A DNA stretch of 32,231 bases from positions 1-32,231 of the forward strand of contig WQZF01000026.1 of NCBI GenBank assembly GCA_009780885.1, given 5' to 3'. Origin of the DNA: Betaproteobacteria bacterium. GTDB taxonomy: Bacteria; Pseudomonadota; Gammaproteobacteria; Burkholderiales; Rhodocyclaceae. The translations under genes and the position numbers were made by a program. Under the pieces are notes generated by a model. It was not told the origin of the DNA. It did no database searches and was given only the letters and a program-made list of their open reading frames with translations. Of this stretch, positions 1 to 8,523 are shown piece after piece; the first letter of the stretch is position 1, and each line of letters opens with the position of its first letter.

Positions 1-49
1 AAAAAAAAAAAAAAAAAAAAAAAAAAGTGGGGGGGGGGGGGGGGGGGGG
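1..49. other. Homopolymer runs at window start, probable assembly artefact
   Basis: Twenty-six A residues are followed by GTG and a run of about twenty G residues. Nothing else in the window resembles this. It looks like a contig-end or sequencing artefact rather than genomic sequence. Confidence 0.7.
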
Positions 50-332
50 TATGATATAATAATATTCTGGCGGCGCAAACACGCCCCACCCAGAATTTTA
101 TTCATAAAGGAAAATCGGGCGTCTTTGCGCCACGGATTGAACATGAATTACACCCCTATCGCTTAACGGGAACAGATTAACGAAAACTGCCCGCGCCTGC
201 ATCTCGTTTCTTGCTCACTTTGGGGCTTGGCTTATCGTTTCTTGCTTATTTACCCGGCAGGTTGATCTTCCGGGGGGCTTCCAAACGCATCCCTGGCATC
301 GTAGGGGGCGATGGCAATCGCCCCGTCAAGCT
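50..332. other. Left intergenic stretch with no recognisable gene
   Basis: No ORF here looks real. The sequence holds a 12-base direct repeat (TCGTTTCTTGCT at 204-215 and 235-246, period 31) and a hairpin at about 301-324 (GGGGCGAT, four bases, ATCGCCCC) similar to the GTAGGGGCGACC palindrome at 12474-12500. It may be the downstream flank of the RDD gene plus repeat debris. Confidence 0.4.
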
Positions 333-464
333 CCGGCCCTTAAATAGTATGTAGGATGGGTTGAGCACAGCGAAACCCATCGGAGTTCCAGAGGGAGAAA
401 TGATGGGTTTTGCTTCGTTCCCCCCATCTTGCGTAATGAGAGTGTTTAAGGGCCGGATCAATAA
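333..464. repeat. MITE-like inverted repeat, TTATTGATCCGG family, copy 1
   Basis: The left arm CCGGCCCTTAAATAGT (333-348) pairs with the right arm TTTAAGGGCCGGATCAATAA (445-464). Between them lies a long hairpin, GTAGGATGGGTTGAGC...AAACCCATC then GATGGGTTTTGC...CCCCCATCTTGC, which recurs at 20142 and 21463. The left TATTGAT end is missing. The right end reaches into the RDD gene on the minus strand and contains its stop codon (TTATTGA), so the element may have set the C-terminus of that protein. Confidence 0.7.
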
Positions 465-916
465 GGCAGCGCCTCGATCCGCGTTCCGGCGAGGCGGTCG
501 TGCAGGAATTGGCGCCTGGAATCGAAAATCGCCCAGAAGAAACCCAGGCCGAAGAGGAGTGCAGAAGGCCAGGCGAGGAGGAAGCGCAGGAGAGCCTTGC
601 CGGTGGAGAGCGGCCCGCCGTGGGCGTCGGTCAGGCGCAGGCGCCATGTTTTCATGGCCAGGGTCTGCCCGCCGTGGCGCCAGAACCAGACGAAATAGAG
701 CATCAGCACGAGGACGAAATGCGCCTTGACGAGCCAGTGCGGCGCTTTCGTTTCGGCAAAGGCGCCGAGCAGGATGTGCGGCAGCAGAAAGACGAGCGCG
801 AGTACCGCAAACAGGATGACCCATTCGTAGAGCATGCTGGCGAGGCGGCGGAACAGGGAGGGCGGAACGAAAACGGCAGGGACGGACGGAGGAGAGGCGC
901 TTGGTTCAGGCGTCAT
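458..916 (-). CDS. RDD family membrane protein
   Basis: A 152-residue integral membrane protein of the RDD family, whose members are poorly characterised and are often suggested to be transport-related. The N-terminus is Pro/Ser-rich. It is followed by the first hydrophobic block (about 27-50, preceded by FRRLASMLYEW), a second (about 65-80), the motif GGQTLAMKTWRLRL, and a last hydrophobic segment (about 110-130) ending in HDRLAGTRIEALPY, a typical RDD C-terminal motif. The start codon overlaps the stop of the upstream DUF3106 gene by four bases (ATGA), so translation is probably coupled. It is the last gene of the sigma-factor cluster. The stop codon lies inside a repeat element. The family call is firm; the function is unknown. 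Confidence 0.88.
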   Translation of the reverse strand: MTPEPSASPPSVPAVFVPPSLFRRLASMLYEWVILFAVLALVFLLPHILLGAFAETKAPHWLVKAHFVLVLMLYFVWFWRHGGQTLAMKTWRLRLTDAHGGPLSTGKALLRFLLAWPSALLFGLGFFWAIFDSRRQFLHDRLAGTRIEALPY

Positions 917-1620
917 GGATTTCCGGGAGGCGGTGGGGGAAGAGAGGAAGCCGCAGACGTGCCGGAAGACGGTTCGGGGAATTTGCCCGCGAGTGGATGG
1001 CCCGGATCTTCAGGGAAAAACGCAGTTCCCGGCGAGGCAGCTTCCATGCCGCCGGGAGTAGGTATCGCTGCGGGCGTGGGCGGGTTTTCCTGGATCTCCG
1101 CCGTCTCCGGCATCACGGGCGGAGCATTGCCGGGGTTGCGGTTCTTGGCTTTCTGGAGCTTTTGATATTCTTCCCATTTCTTCTGCATCGCCTGTTTTTC
1201 CTGCGGCGGCAATTTTTTGAATTGCTGGTATTTCTTTCGCGCGTTCTCGCGCTGCTCCGGCGCAAGGTGCGCCCATTCCCGCATCTGCTGCTGAACCCGC
1301 TTCTGCGCGGTGGGGGTCATTTCGGGGTAACGTGTGGCGATGTTGAGCCATTTTTTGCGTTGCAGGCTTCCCATCTGATTCCACTCGCTCGCCAACGGCG
1401 CGAGGATGGATTGTTGTTCGGGGCGAAGTTGCGTCCAGTTCGGCTGCGGCGGGGTCATCGCCTCCATCGCGGCGTCTTCCGCGTGCGCAAGGGGCGATGC
1501 CAAGGCCACAGCAAAAAGGATGCCGACAATGCAAAGGATGCGAAAAATTGCCCGCGCCGGAAACCGGGGCAGGCTCCAGGCTTGCGCCTTGTCCAGTGTC
1601 AGTGCGAGTTGCTGAGCCAC
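913..1620 (-). CDS. DUF3106 family periplasmic protein
   Basis: A 235-residue protein matching the DUF3106 type found beside ECF sigma factors in betaproteobacteria. A hydrophobic signal segment spans about 26-46 and ends in PLAHAED, a likely signal peptidase site. The mature part has a charged helical region (about 60-150) with spaced LxPxQ/E repeats (LRPEQQ, MTPTAQ, LAPEQR, LPPQEK) that recall the LTxxQ repeats of Spy/CpxP/CnrX periplasmic sensors; that likeness is my reading. The last 80 residues are Pro/Gly/Ala-rich low-complexity sequence. The GTG start lies inside the end of the upstream DUF3619 gene (22-base overlap). The 3' end overlaps the RDD start. Exact start uncertain. Confidence 0.82.
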   Translation of the reverse strand: MAQQLALTLDKAQAWSLPRFPARAIFRILCIVGILFAVALASPLAHAEDAAMEAMTPPQPNWTQLRPEQQSILAPLASEWNQMGSLQRKKWLNIATRYPEMTPTAQKRVQQQMREWAHLAPEQRENARKKYQQFKKLPPQEKQAMQKKWEEYQKLQKAKNRNPGNAPPVMPETAEIQENPPTPAAIPTPGGMEAASPGTAFFPEDPGHPLAGKFPEPSSGTSAASSLPPPPPGNP

Positions 1621-2003
1621 TCCTCAAAGCCTTTGTCTACAAAAGCCTCCACCGGCATGTCGTCGGAGAGTAGTGCGATTTCGATTTCTCCCATGGCCTG
1701 GACGCGATAATCGGAGTAACCGTACAGTCCCATGATGATGGCGGCGCAGAAAAGGAGTGCCGCCAGCACATGCCGTTGCAGGGGCGTCATCGGGAAATGG
1801 GGAAAGAGGGAGAAGTGCGGAACGCGCAGGAATGCCGGGGCGCCTCCTGCGCAGGCGGGCATGGGCACAACTACCGGGATTTTTTGGCGAGCGAGCGCAC
1901 ACTCCCGAGCCACCCGCAGTCTTTCCATGACTGCCGGGCCGAGATCGCGCGTTCCCCGGTTCAGGAACTTTTTGATCCTGAAACCGAAGTGTGTTTCGTT
2001 CAT
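1599..2003 (-). CDS. DUF3619 family single-TM protein, possible anti-sigma factor
   Basis: A 134-residue protein starting MNETHFGFRIKKFLN. The ATG at 2003 overlaps the stop of the sigma-factor gene (ATGA), which favours this start over one 19 codons upstream. The N-terminal 75 residues are basic and presumably cytoplasmic. One membrane segment follows (about 80-98, LAALLFCAAIIMGLYGY), then a short acidic C-terminal part ending DKGFEEWLSNSH that would lie in the periplasm. It resembles DUF3619. Its place directly after an ECF sigma gene, and its topology, suggest a membrane-bound anti-sigma factor; this is inference, since no zinc-binding anti-sigma motif is visible. Confidence 0.8.
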   Translation of the reverse strand: MNETHFGFRIKKFLNRGTRDLGPAVMERLRVARECALARQKIPVVVPMPACAGGAPAFLRVPHFSLFPHFPMTPLQRHVLAALLFCAAIIMGLYGYSDYRVQAMGEIEIALLSDDMPVEAFVDKGFEEWLSNSH

Positions 2004-2692
2004 AGTGTGATGCCTTTGCCTTTCAGCGCCGCTGCCAACGTATGGGTGGCGCGCGAACAATGGGTTTTTACGCTACCTTCCGAACATCCCATCACGGTTG
2101 CCGTTTCGGCGACATCCATGTCTTCCCAATAACGCAGCAGAAAAGCCTCGCGTTGACGCAGGGGAAGACGCGCGACTTCCTCTTCGATGATAGCAAGGAT
2201 TTCTGCCTGCTCAAGGGCCTCGTGGGGCGTTTCGGCGAGCTTTCCGGTGCGGGGAGCTTCCAGGAGATCCAGCGGGTCGGTGTCTTCCTCGCCGGGGTCG
2301 CGCGACGAGGGGAGCAGCGCCGAGAAAAACGTCGTCCAGAACGAACGCGCCTTGCTGCGGCGGAAATGATCCCGGATCGCGTTTTGCAGGATGCGCTGGA
2401 AGAGGGGCGGAAATTCCTCCATCGGGCGGTCGCCGTATTTTTCGGAGAGGCGCATCATGGCTTCCTGAACGATGTCGAGCGCGGATTCGCTGTCGCGCAC
2501 GGCATAGGCTGCCTGCTTGAAGGCACGCCGTTCTACCGATGCAAGGAATTCCGAGAGTTCGCGGTGCGTGGCCAGAAGTAATCCTCTTGGAGTGAATGCG
2601 GGATCCGATGAAAGTCTTTTGGGTTTGCCTCTGTCCGGGCGTCGATGCCTGTTCGCCGCGAATTCCGGGCGCCTGAAAGACCGGCGGCGCAA
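2000..2692 (-). CDS. ECF-type RNA polymerase sigma factor
   Basis: An extracytoplasmic-function sigma-70 family protein. Region 2 is seen as AAYAVRDSESALDIVQEAMMRLSEKYGD and the following LFQRILQNAIRDHFRRSK. Region 4 is EEEVARLPLRQREAFLLRYWEDMDVAETATVMGCSEGSVKTHCSRATHTL, with the helix-turn-helix that reads the -35 element. The only ordinary start codon in frame is ATG at 2692, used here. It gives about 40 basic residues without family character. The sigma-like part begins at ATHRELSEFLASVERRAFKQ, directly after a CTG codon (2573-2575) with AGAGGA six bases upstream, so the real start may be CTG at 2575, giving 191 residues. It heads the DUF3619-DUF3106-RDD operon, transcribed away from ilvB. 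Confidence 0.88.
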   Translation of the reverse strand: MRRRSFRRPEFAANRHRRPDRGKPKRLSSDPAFTPRGLLLATHRELSEFLASVERRAFKQAAYAVRDSESALDIVQEAMMRLSEKYGDRPMEEFPPLFQRILQNAIRDHFRRSKARSFWTTFFSALLPSSRDPGEEDTDPLDLLEAPRTGKLAETPHEALEQAEILAIIEEEVARLPLRQREAFLLRYWEDMDVAETATVMGCSEGSVKTHCSRATHTLAAALKGKGITL

Positions 2693-2721
2693 CGCAGGTT
2701 GCCTTATCCGCTTTCTCTGGC

Positions 2722-2749
2722 TTGACCAACCGGTATGGAAACCGATAAG
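2722..2749 (+). promoter_or_regulatory. Putative sigma-70 promoter of ilvBNC
   Basis: TTGACC (2722-2727) and GATAAG (2744-2749) are separated by 16 bases and lie about 55 bases before the ilvB start. The -35 matches five of six consensus bases, the -10 four of six. Prediction from sequence only. Confidence 0.45.
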
Positions 2750-2804
2750 GTAGCAAACTTTTCGATGGTTTCTTAATCAGGCAGGACAGGCAGGTGAAAA
2801 CGAA

Positions 2805-4505
2805 ATGATGACCGGTGCAGAGATTTTAATCAGGTGCTTGCAGGAAGAAAAGGTCGAGCATATTTTCGGCTACCCGGGCGGCGCGGTTTTGCATATTTAC
2901 GATGAATTGTTCAAGCAGCAGGAGATCAAGCATGTGCTTGTCCGGCATGAACAGGCTGCCGTCCATGCGGCCGACGGCTACGCGCGCTCCTCGCAGCAGG
3001 TCGGCGTCGCGCTGGTGACTTCCGGCCCCGGCGCGACCAATGCGGTGACCGGGATTGCCACGGCCTACATGGATTCGATCCCGATCGTCGTGATCTCCGG
3101 CCAGGTGCCGACACAGGCAATCGGCATGGATGCGTTCCAGGAAGTCGATATGGTCGGCATCACGCGCCCGTGCGTGAAGCATAATTTCCTGGTCAAGGAT
3201 GTGCGCGAAATCGCGCCGACGGTAAAAAAGGCTTTTCATATCGCCAAAACAGGCCGCCCCGGCCCGGTCGTGATCGACATTCCGAAGGATGTGACGGCGG
3301 AGAAATGCGCCTTTGAATATCCGCAAAAATTCTCGATGCGCTCGTACAACCCCATCATGAAGGGGCATACCGGCCAGATCAAGAAAGCGGCAGCCCTGCT
3401 TGCCAAGGCGAAGCAGCCGATGATTCTCGTCGGCGGCGGGGCGGTGCTCTCCGATGCCTCCGAGGCGTTGGGGAGGCTCGTGCGCCATCTGGGCTATCCG
3501 ATGTCCAATACCCTGATGGGGATCGGCGCGTTTCCGGCAAACGATCCGCTCAATCTGGGAATGCCCGGGATGCACGGCACCGTCGAGTCGAACATGGCGA
3601 TCCACCATTGCGATGTGCTGCTTGCCGTCGGCACCCGTTTCGGCGATCGCGTGATCGGCAATCCGGCCCATTTTTCCGGCGAGCCGCGCAAGGTGATTCA
3701 TATCGACATCGACCCTTCGTCGATTTCAAAGCGCGTCAAGGTCGATGTGCCGATTGTCGGCAATGTGCGCGACGTGCTCGAAGAGCTGTGCGTGCAACTC
3801 GGCGAGAGCAGGCCGCCGGAGGCGCAAACAGCCGAGTGGTGGAAGAAAATCGGCGAATGGCGGAACAAGAAATCCCTGAAATACAAGCAGCCTTCCGACC
3901 TGATCATGCCGCAGTATGTCGTCCAGAAATTGCACGAGATTACCGGCGGCAATGCCATCGTCACGACCGATGTCGGCCAGCATCAGATGTGGGCGGCGCA
4001 GTATTACGGCTTTGAGCGCCCGCGCCGCTGGCTCACTTCCGGCGGCCTGGGCACGATGGGTGTCGGCCTGCCGTATGCCATGGGTGCGGCCTTCGCCAAT
4101 CCCGGCGAAACGGTCGTGTGCATCACCGGCGAAGCCTCGATCCAGATGTGCATCCAGGAATTGTCGACCGCCAGGCAGTTCCGGCTGCCGGTCAAGATCG
4201 TCTGCCTGAACAACCGCTATCTCGGCATGGTGCGGCAGTGGCAGGAAATGTTCTACGGCAGCCGTTATTCCGAAACCTATATGGATTCCCTGCCCGATTT
4301 CGTGAAGCTCGCGGAGGCGTATGGCCATGTCGGAATGCGCATCGAACGTCCGGAAGACGTCGAACCGGCATTGAAAAAGGCATTTGGCGAGCACAAGGAC
4401 GATCTCGTGTTCATGGACTTCATCACCAACCGGGAGGCGAATGTATTCCCGATGGTCGCGGCGGGCAAGGGATTGACTGAAATGATCCTGGCCGAAGACC
4501 TGTAA
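2805..4505 (+). CDS. ilvB: Acetolactate synthase, large catalytic subunit
   Basis: A 566-residue thiamine-diphosphate enzyme joining two pyruvates to acetolactate (or pyruvate and 2-oxobutyrate to acetohydroxybutyrate), the first common step of valine, leucine and isoleucine synthesis. The N-terminal TPP domain has FGYPGGAVLHIYDEL and the catalytic Glu49 in RHEQAAVHAADGYAR. A central FAD-type domain follows (about 190-340). The C-terminal TPP domain has the metal motif around 442-470, GEASIQMCIQEL...CLNNRYLGMV. The usual GDG/GEG triplet reads GEA here, a small departure that does not by itself argue for loss of function. Two tandem ATGs (2805, 2808) are possible starts. It forms an operon with ilvN (16 bases downstream) and ilvC. 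Confidence 0.97.
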   Translation: MMTGAEILIRCLQEEKVEHIFGYPGGAVLHIYDELFKQQEIKHVLVRHEQAAVHAADGYARSSQQVGVALVTSGPGATNAVTGIATAYMDSIPIVVISGQVPTQAIGMDAFQEVDMVGITRPCVKHNFLVKDVREIAPTVKKAFHIAKTGRPGPVVIDIPKDVTAEKCAFEYPQKFSMRSYNPIMKGHTGQIKKAAALLAKAKQPMILVGGGAVLSDASEALGRLVRHLGYPMSNTLMGIGAFPANDPLNLGMPGMHGTVESNMAIHHCDVLLAVGTRFGDRVIGNPAHFSGEPRKVIHIDIDPSSISKRVKVDVPIVGNVRDVLEELCVQLGESRPPEAQTAEWWKKIGEWRNKKSLKYKQPSDLIMPQYVVQKLHEITGGNAIVTTDVGQHQMWAAQYYGFERPRRWLTSGGLGTMGVGLPYAMGAAFANPGETVVCITGEASIQMCIQELSTARQFRLPVKIVCLNNRYLGMVRQWQEMFYGSRYSETYMDSLPDFVKLAEAYGHVGMRIERPEDVEPALKKAFGEHKDDLVFMDFITNREANVFPMVAAGKGLTEMILAEDL

Positions 4506-4521
4506 GCGAGGGAGCGAAAAT

Positions 4522-5013
4522 ATGCGTCATATCATCTCGATCCTGCTGGAAAACGAAGCCGGCGCGCTCTCGCGCGTCTGTGGCCTGTTCTCGGCGCGCG
4601 CCTACAACATCGAATCGCTGAACGTCGCGCCGACCGAGGATCCTTCGCTCTCGCGCATTTCGATCGTCACACGCGGCTCGGACGATGTGCTGGAGCAAAT
4701 CACGAAGCAGTTGAACAAACTGGTCGATGTGCTGCGCGTCGTCGACCTTGCGGAGGGCCCCTCCCTGGAACGCGAACTGATGCTGGTCAAGGTGCGCGCG
4801 GAAGGCGAACAGCGCGAGGAAGCCAAGCGCCTGACCGACATCTTTCGCGGCAGCATCATCGACGTTTCCGATTCGGCCTATGTCATCCAGTTGGCCGGCA
4901 GCAGCGCCAAACTCGACGCTTTCATCGAGGCGCTCGATGCCTCCTCGATTCTCGAAACCGTGCGCACCGGCGCCTGCGGGCTCGGACGCGGCGGCAGGAT
5001 ACTCAAAGCCTGA
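4522..5013 (+). CDS. ilvN: Acetolactate synthase, small regulatory subunit
   Basis: A 163-residue regulatory subunit that binds and activates the large subunit and gives valine feedback inhibition. The N-terminal ACT domain is clear: MRHIISILLENEAGALSRVCGLFSARAYNIESL, then a C-terminal small-subunit domain (about 80-160, LMLVKVRAEGEQREEAKRL...FRGSIIDVSD). Length is typical for the long bacterial form (ilvH/ilvN; the symbols are used interchangeably). A strong ribosome site GAGGGAG sits about seven bases before the ATG. It follows ilvB by 16 bases and precedes ilvC by 95 bases. Confidence 0.96.
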   Translation: MRHIISILLENEAGALSRVCGLFSARAYNIESLNVAPTEDPSLSRISIVTRGSDDVLEQITKQLNKLVDVLRVVDLAEGPSLERELMLVKVRAEGEQREEAKRLTDIFRGSIIDVSDSAYVIQLAGSSAKLDAFIEALDASSILETVRTGACGLGRGGRILKA

Positions 5014-5105
5014 ACCAGAGCAGCGTGCAGGATGAGGGTCACTTACGCGCCCCCATCTGCGCCACCATTTTCCTTAACCATTTTTCCGTTTTGAAAGGAT
5101 GATGA

Positions 5106-6125
<1,020 letters not shown>

Positions 6126-6153
6126 AAGGCTGGATTCTTTCGTCTCTTCCTTT

Positions 6154-6182
6154 CCGGCCAGGTTTTCTGGCCGGTTTTTTTT
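6154..6182 (+). terminator. Rho-independent terminator of ilvBNC
   Basis: CCGGCCAG (6154-6161), a five-base loop GTTTT, CTGGCCGG (6167-6174), then eight T residues: a perfect eight-base-pair stem. psd starts only 12 bases beyond it, so psd-pssA probably rely on readthrough or on a promoter overlapping this region. Confidence 0.93.
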
Positions 6183-6193
6183 ACAGGAATCTC

Positions 6194-6832
6194 ATGCGTA
6201 CTTCATATCCGCTGATTGCCCGTGAAGGCTGGCCGTTCATCGGCATCTCCTTTCTCTTTGCCGTGCTGGCGCCATTCTTTTGGGGGTGGTGGTCGCTCCC
6301 CTTCTGGTTGCTTTTCATTTTCTGCCTGCAATTCTTCCGTGACCCGGAGCGCCAGCCCGCAGGCGGCGAAAAATCCGTTCTCGCTCCGGCGGACGGGCGT
6401 GTCATCGTCGTCGAGGAAGCCGAAGACCCCTACCTGAAGCGGCGCGCGCTCAAAATCAGCGTCTTCATGAACGTATTCAACGTACATTCCAACCGCAGCC
6501 CGGTCGACGGCACGGTCAAGGAGCGCTGGTACCATCCCGGTTCCTTCTTCAATGCCGCACTCTCCAAGGCCTCCCTTGAGAACGAGCGCTGCGCGATTCG
6601 ACTTTCCACCTCCGGGAATCAGGAAATCACCTGCGTGCAGATCGCCGGACTGGTTGCGCGGCGCATCCTGAATTACACCCAGGACGGCATGGCGCTCACG
6701 CGCGGCCAACGCTTCGGATTCATCCGTTTCGGTTCCCGGGTCGACCTTTATCTGCCGCTCGACACGAAGGCGCGCGTCGCGATCGGCGACAAGGTTCATG
6801 CCGCAACCAGCATCCTTGCCGAATTGCCCTAA
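6194..6832 (+). CDS. psd: Phosphatidylserine decarboxylase proenzyme, short form
   Basis: A 212-residue inner-membrane enzyme that decarboxylates phosphatidylserine to phosphatidylethanolamine. A hydrophobic N-terminal segment spans about 14-45, followed by FFRDPERQ. The core has LAPADGRV and [16 protein letters not shown]. The self-cleavage site that makes the pyruvoyl group is Gly180-Ser181 in [11 protein letters not shown], as expected for the short family, close to the C-terminus. AGGA lies before the ATG. It precedes pssA by nine bases; the two act in consecutive steps of one pathway, here in reverse order of reaction. Confidence 0.95.
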   Translation: MRTSYPLIAREGWPFIGISFLFAVLAPFFWGWWSLPFWLLFIFCLQFFRDPERQPAGGEKSVLAPADGRVIVVEEAEDPYLKRRALKISVFMNVFNVHSNRSPVDGTVKERWYHPGSFFNAALSKASLENERCAIRLSTSGNQEITCVQIAGLVARRILNYTQDGMALTRGQRFGFIRFGSRVDLYLPLDTKARVAIGDKVHAATSILAELP

Positions 6833-6841
6833 ACTGCCGAA

Positions 6842-7636
6842 TTGATCGACACCCCCCGCCGCCCTTTCCCCATGCCCAACGATCTCCAACCCCGAAAAAC
6901 TGTCTTCAACCCCGAGTTGCGGCGGCGCGGCATTTATATCCTGCCCAATTTGTTTACCACCGCTGCGCTCTTCTGCGGTTTTTTCTCGATCGTGCAGGCG
7001 ATGCGTGAAAACTTCGAGCAGGCTGCTGTCGCCATTTTTATCGCGATGGTGCTCGACAGCCTCGATGGCCGCATCGCGCGCCTGACCCGCACCCAATCGG
7101 CCTTCGGCGCGGAATACGATTCGCTTGCCGACATGGTTTCCTTCGGAGTCGCCCCGGCGCTGCTGATGTATCAATGGGCGCTCAAGGACCTGGGCCGGGC
7201 CGGGTGGATCGTCGCCTTCATCTTCTGCGCAGGCGCAGCCTTGCGGCTGGCGCGTTTCAACACCACGCTGCAGGTGATCGACAAGCGCTACTTCCAGGGT
7301 CTTCCCAGCCCTGCGGCGGCGGCGCTGGTCGCGGGCTTCGTCTGGGTTTGCCGCGACGGAGGCGTCTACGGCGGCGATGTCCTTACCGGCTGGATTTCCC
7401 TTGGGCTGACCGCCTTCGCCGGCCTCTCGATGGTCAGCAACGTCCGCTTCTACAGCTTCAAGGATTTCAACCTCAAGAAGAGCGTCCCCTTCGTCGCCGC
7501 CGCCTCGATCGTGCTTCTCTTCGCGCTGGTTTCCTCCTATCCCGCCGGCGTCCTCTTCGCCCTCTTCGTCATTTACGCGCTCTCGGGCTACTTCTTCGCC
7601 CTGCTGCGTTTTATCGGGCGCAGGAAGACTCCCTGA
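6842..7636 (+). CDS. pssA: CDP-diacylglycerol-serine O-phosphatidyltransferase
   Basis: A CDP-alcohol phosphotransferase that makes phosphatidylserine from CDP-diacylglycerol and serine, the substrate of the neighbouring Psd. The family signature is complete: Asp72, Asp75-Gly76, Ala79-Arg80, Gly89, Asp93 and Asp97 in LDSLDGRIAR...FGAEYDSLADM (numbered from the TTG start at 6842). About eight hydrophobic segments make it an integral membrane protein. The frame opens with TTG at 6842; ATG at 6872 (MPNDLQPRKT) is equally possible, and neither has a clear Shine-Dalgarno site. Homologues begin shortly before ELRRRGIYILPNLFTT. A 78-bp repeat follows 35 bases after the stop. Confidence 0.94.
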   Translation: MIDTPRRPFPMPNDLQPRKTVFNPELRRRGIYILPNLFTTAALFCGFFSIVQAMRENFEQAAVAIFIAMVLDSLDGRIARLTRTQSAFGAEYDSLADMVSFGVAPALLMYQWALKDLGRAGWIVAFIFCAGAALRLARFNTTLQVIDKRYFQGLPSPAAAALVAGFVWVCRDGGVYGGDVLTGWISLGLTAFAGLSMVSNVRFYSFKDFNLKKSVPFVAAASIVLLFALVSSYPAGVLFALFVIYALSGYFFALLRFIGRRKTP

Positions 7637-7671
7637 AAGCTTTTGCCGAATACGGGATTTTATGCGCCCTG

Positions 7672-7749
7672 ATTTTCTAAATTACTTAAAGAATTATTTG
7701 TTAAATCACACTACAGTAGCGAAACATTATTTAAGTAAATTTAGAAAAT
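7672..7749. repeat. 78-bp AT-rich palindromic repeat, copy A
   Basis: Begins ATTTTCTAAATT and ends AATTTAGAAAAT, with longer imperfect inverted arms (ACTTAAA.. / ..TTTAAGT) and an internal CTACAGTAG near the middle. It is 78 bases, between the convergent pssA and zorB-like genes. Its right 41 bases, from CACTACAGTAGC to the end, are identical to copy C. Confidence 0.9.
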
Positions 7750-7776
7750 TGCATAGGACGATTGCATCCTGCGAGA

Positions 7777-8505
7777 TCAACGATCCAGCGGGCAACGGGG
7801 ATCGTTGTCGAGAGGGGGGAGCGGCAGCGGGGTGCGGGATTCGTCGGGTTCGAGGAATTCGAGGCGCAGTTCGATGCGGCGGCTTTCTTCCGGGCTTTCC
7901 CTGAGGGTGTTGAAGGATGCGCCGCCGACGAAGAAAAGTTGGCGGATCATGAGGCGGTCGGCTTCGGAGAGGGTTTCGGGGGTTTCGGAGGCGGCGGGCG
8001 AGGGCGGCGCCAGAAGGACGCAGAGGACGCGCTCGGAGCGTTGCAGGCTCAGGTTCAGGTTGTGCAGGTAGGTGCCGCGCGCGTCGGCAAAACCTTCGAC
8101 GACGACGCGTTTGAGCCAGCGCTGGCCCAGCGGATCGCGGGCCAGTGCGAGGATGTGCGGGGTGAAGGCGCGCAGAAGATGTGCCTGTTCGGAGTCGATG
8201 CGGTGGCTGTCGGTAGCGAAGCGGGCGCGGTCGCCGAAGTCAATCGAATGTCCATGCCGCCGCACGCCGGGAAAATCGCGGATGACATCGTCGAGCCGAT
8301 TCAGCAACAACTCGATTTCGTGCGCGCGGATTCCCTTCTGGCGCTCGCTCTCGGAAATTTCATGCGTGACCGCCAGAAGCGCGACGGTCATCGCCAGCAG
8401 GAAGAGGACCATCAGCGCCGACATCAGGTCCGAGAACGAAATCCAGAAGGGCTTTTCGGCCTCGTCGCGCGCTTTTTTCGGAACGGAGGCTTTCAGGGCG
8501 AACAT
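7777..8505 (-). CDS. zorB: ZorB-like OmpA/MotB-domain motor protein
   Basis: A 242-residue inner-membrane protein like the stator subunit ZorB of Zorya anti-phage systems. After a basic N-terminus comes EKPFWISFSDLMSALMVLFLLAM (about 17-40), the MotB-type segment with the proton-binding Asp26. The OmpA-like peptidoglycan-binding domain follows (about 65-190), with IDFGDRARFATDS and VVVEGFADARGTYLHNLNLSLQRSERV. The C-terminal tail is acidic and Pro-rich. It starts 18 bases after the ZorA-like gene. No ZorC, ZorD, ZorE or other effector gene lies downstream: the next gene is the convergent pssA. The alternative is a housekeeping MotAB/ExbBD-like pair. Family call good, defence role unproven. 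Confidence 0.8.
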   Translation of the reverse strand: MFALKASVPKKARDEAEKPFWISFSDLMSALMVLFLLAMTVALLAVTHEISESERQKGIRAHEIELLLNRLDDVIRDFPGVRRHGHSIDFGDRARFATDSHRIDSEQAHLLRAFTPHILALARDPLGQRWLKRVVVEGFADARGTYLHNLNLSLQRSERVLCVLLAPPSPAASETPETLSEADRLMIRQLFFVGGASFNTLRESPEESRRIELRLEFLEPDESRTPLPLPPLDNDPRCPLDR

Positions 8506-8523
8506 GGCGGCGGAGGGAAGGGA

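Noticed and set aside
144-170. Short frame MNYTPIA near the left end, reminiscent of an IS30 transposase start
   Set aside because: It stops after seven codons and the following sequence shows no transposase similarity in any frame.
4131-4160. GEA in place of GDG/GEG in the IlvB TPP motif as a sign of inactivity
   Set aside because: The rest of the cofactor and catalytic residues are intact and the operon is complete, so a tolerated variant is more likely.
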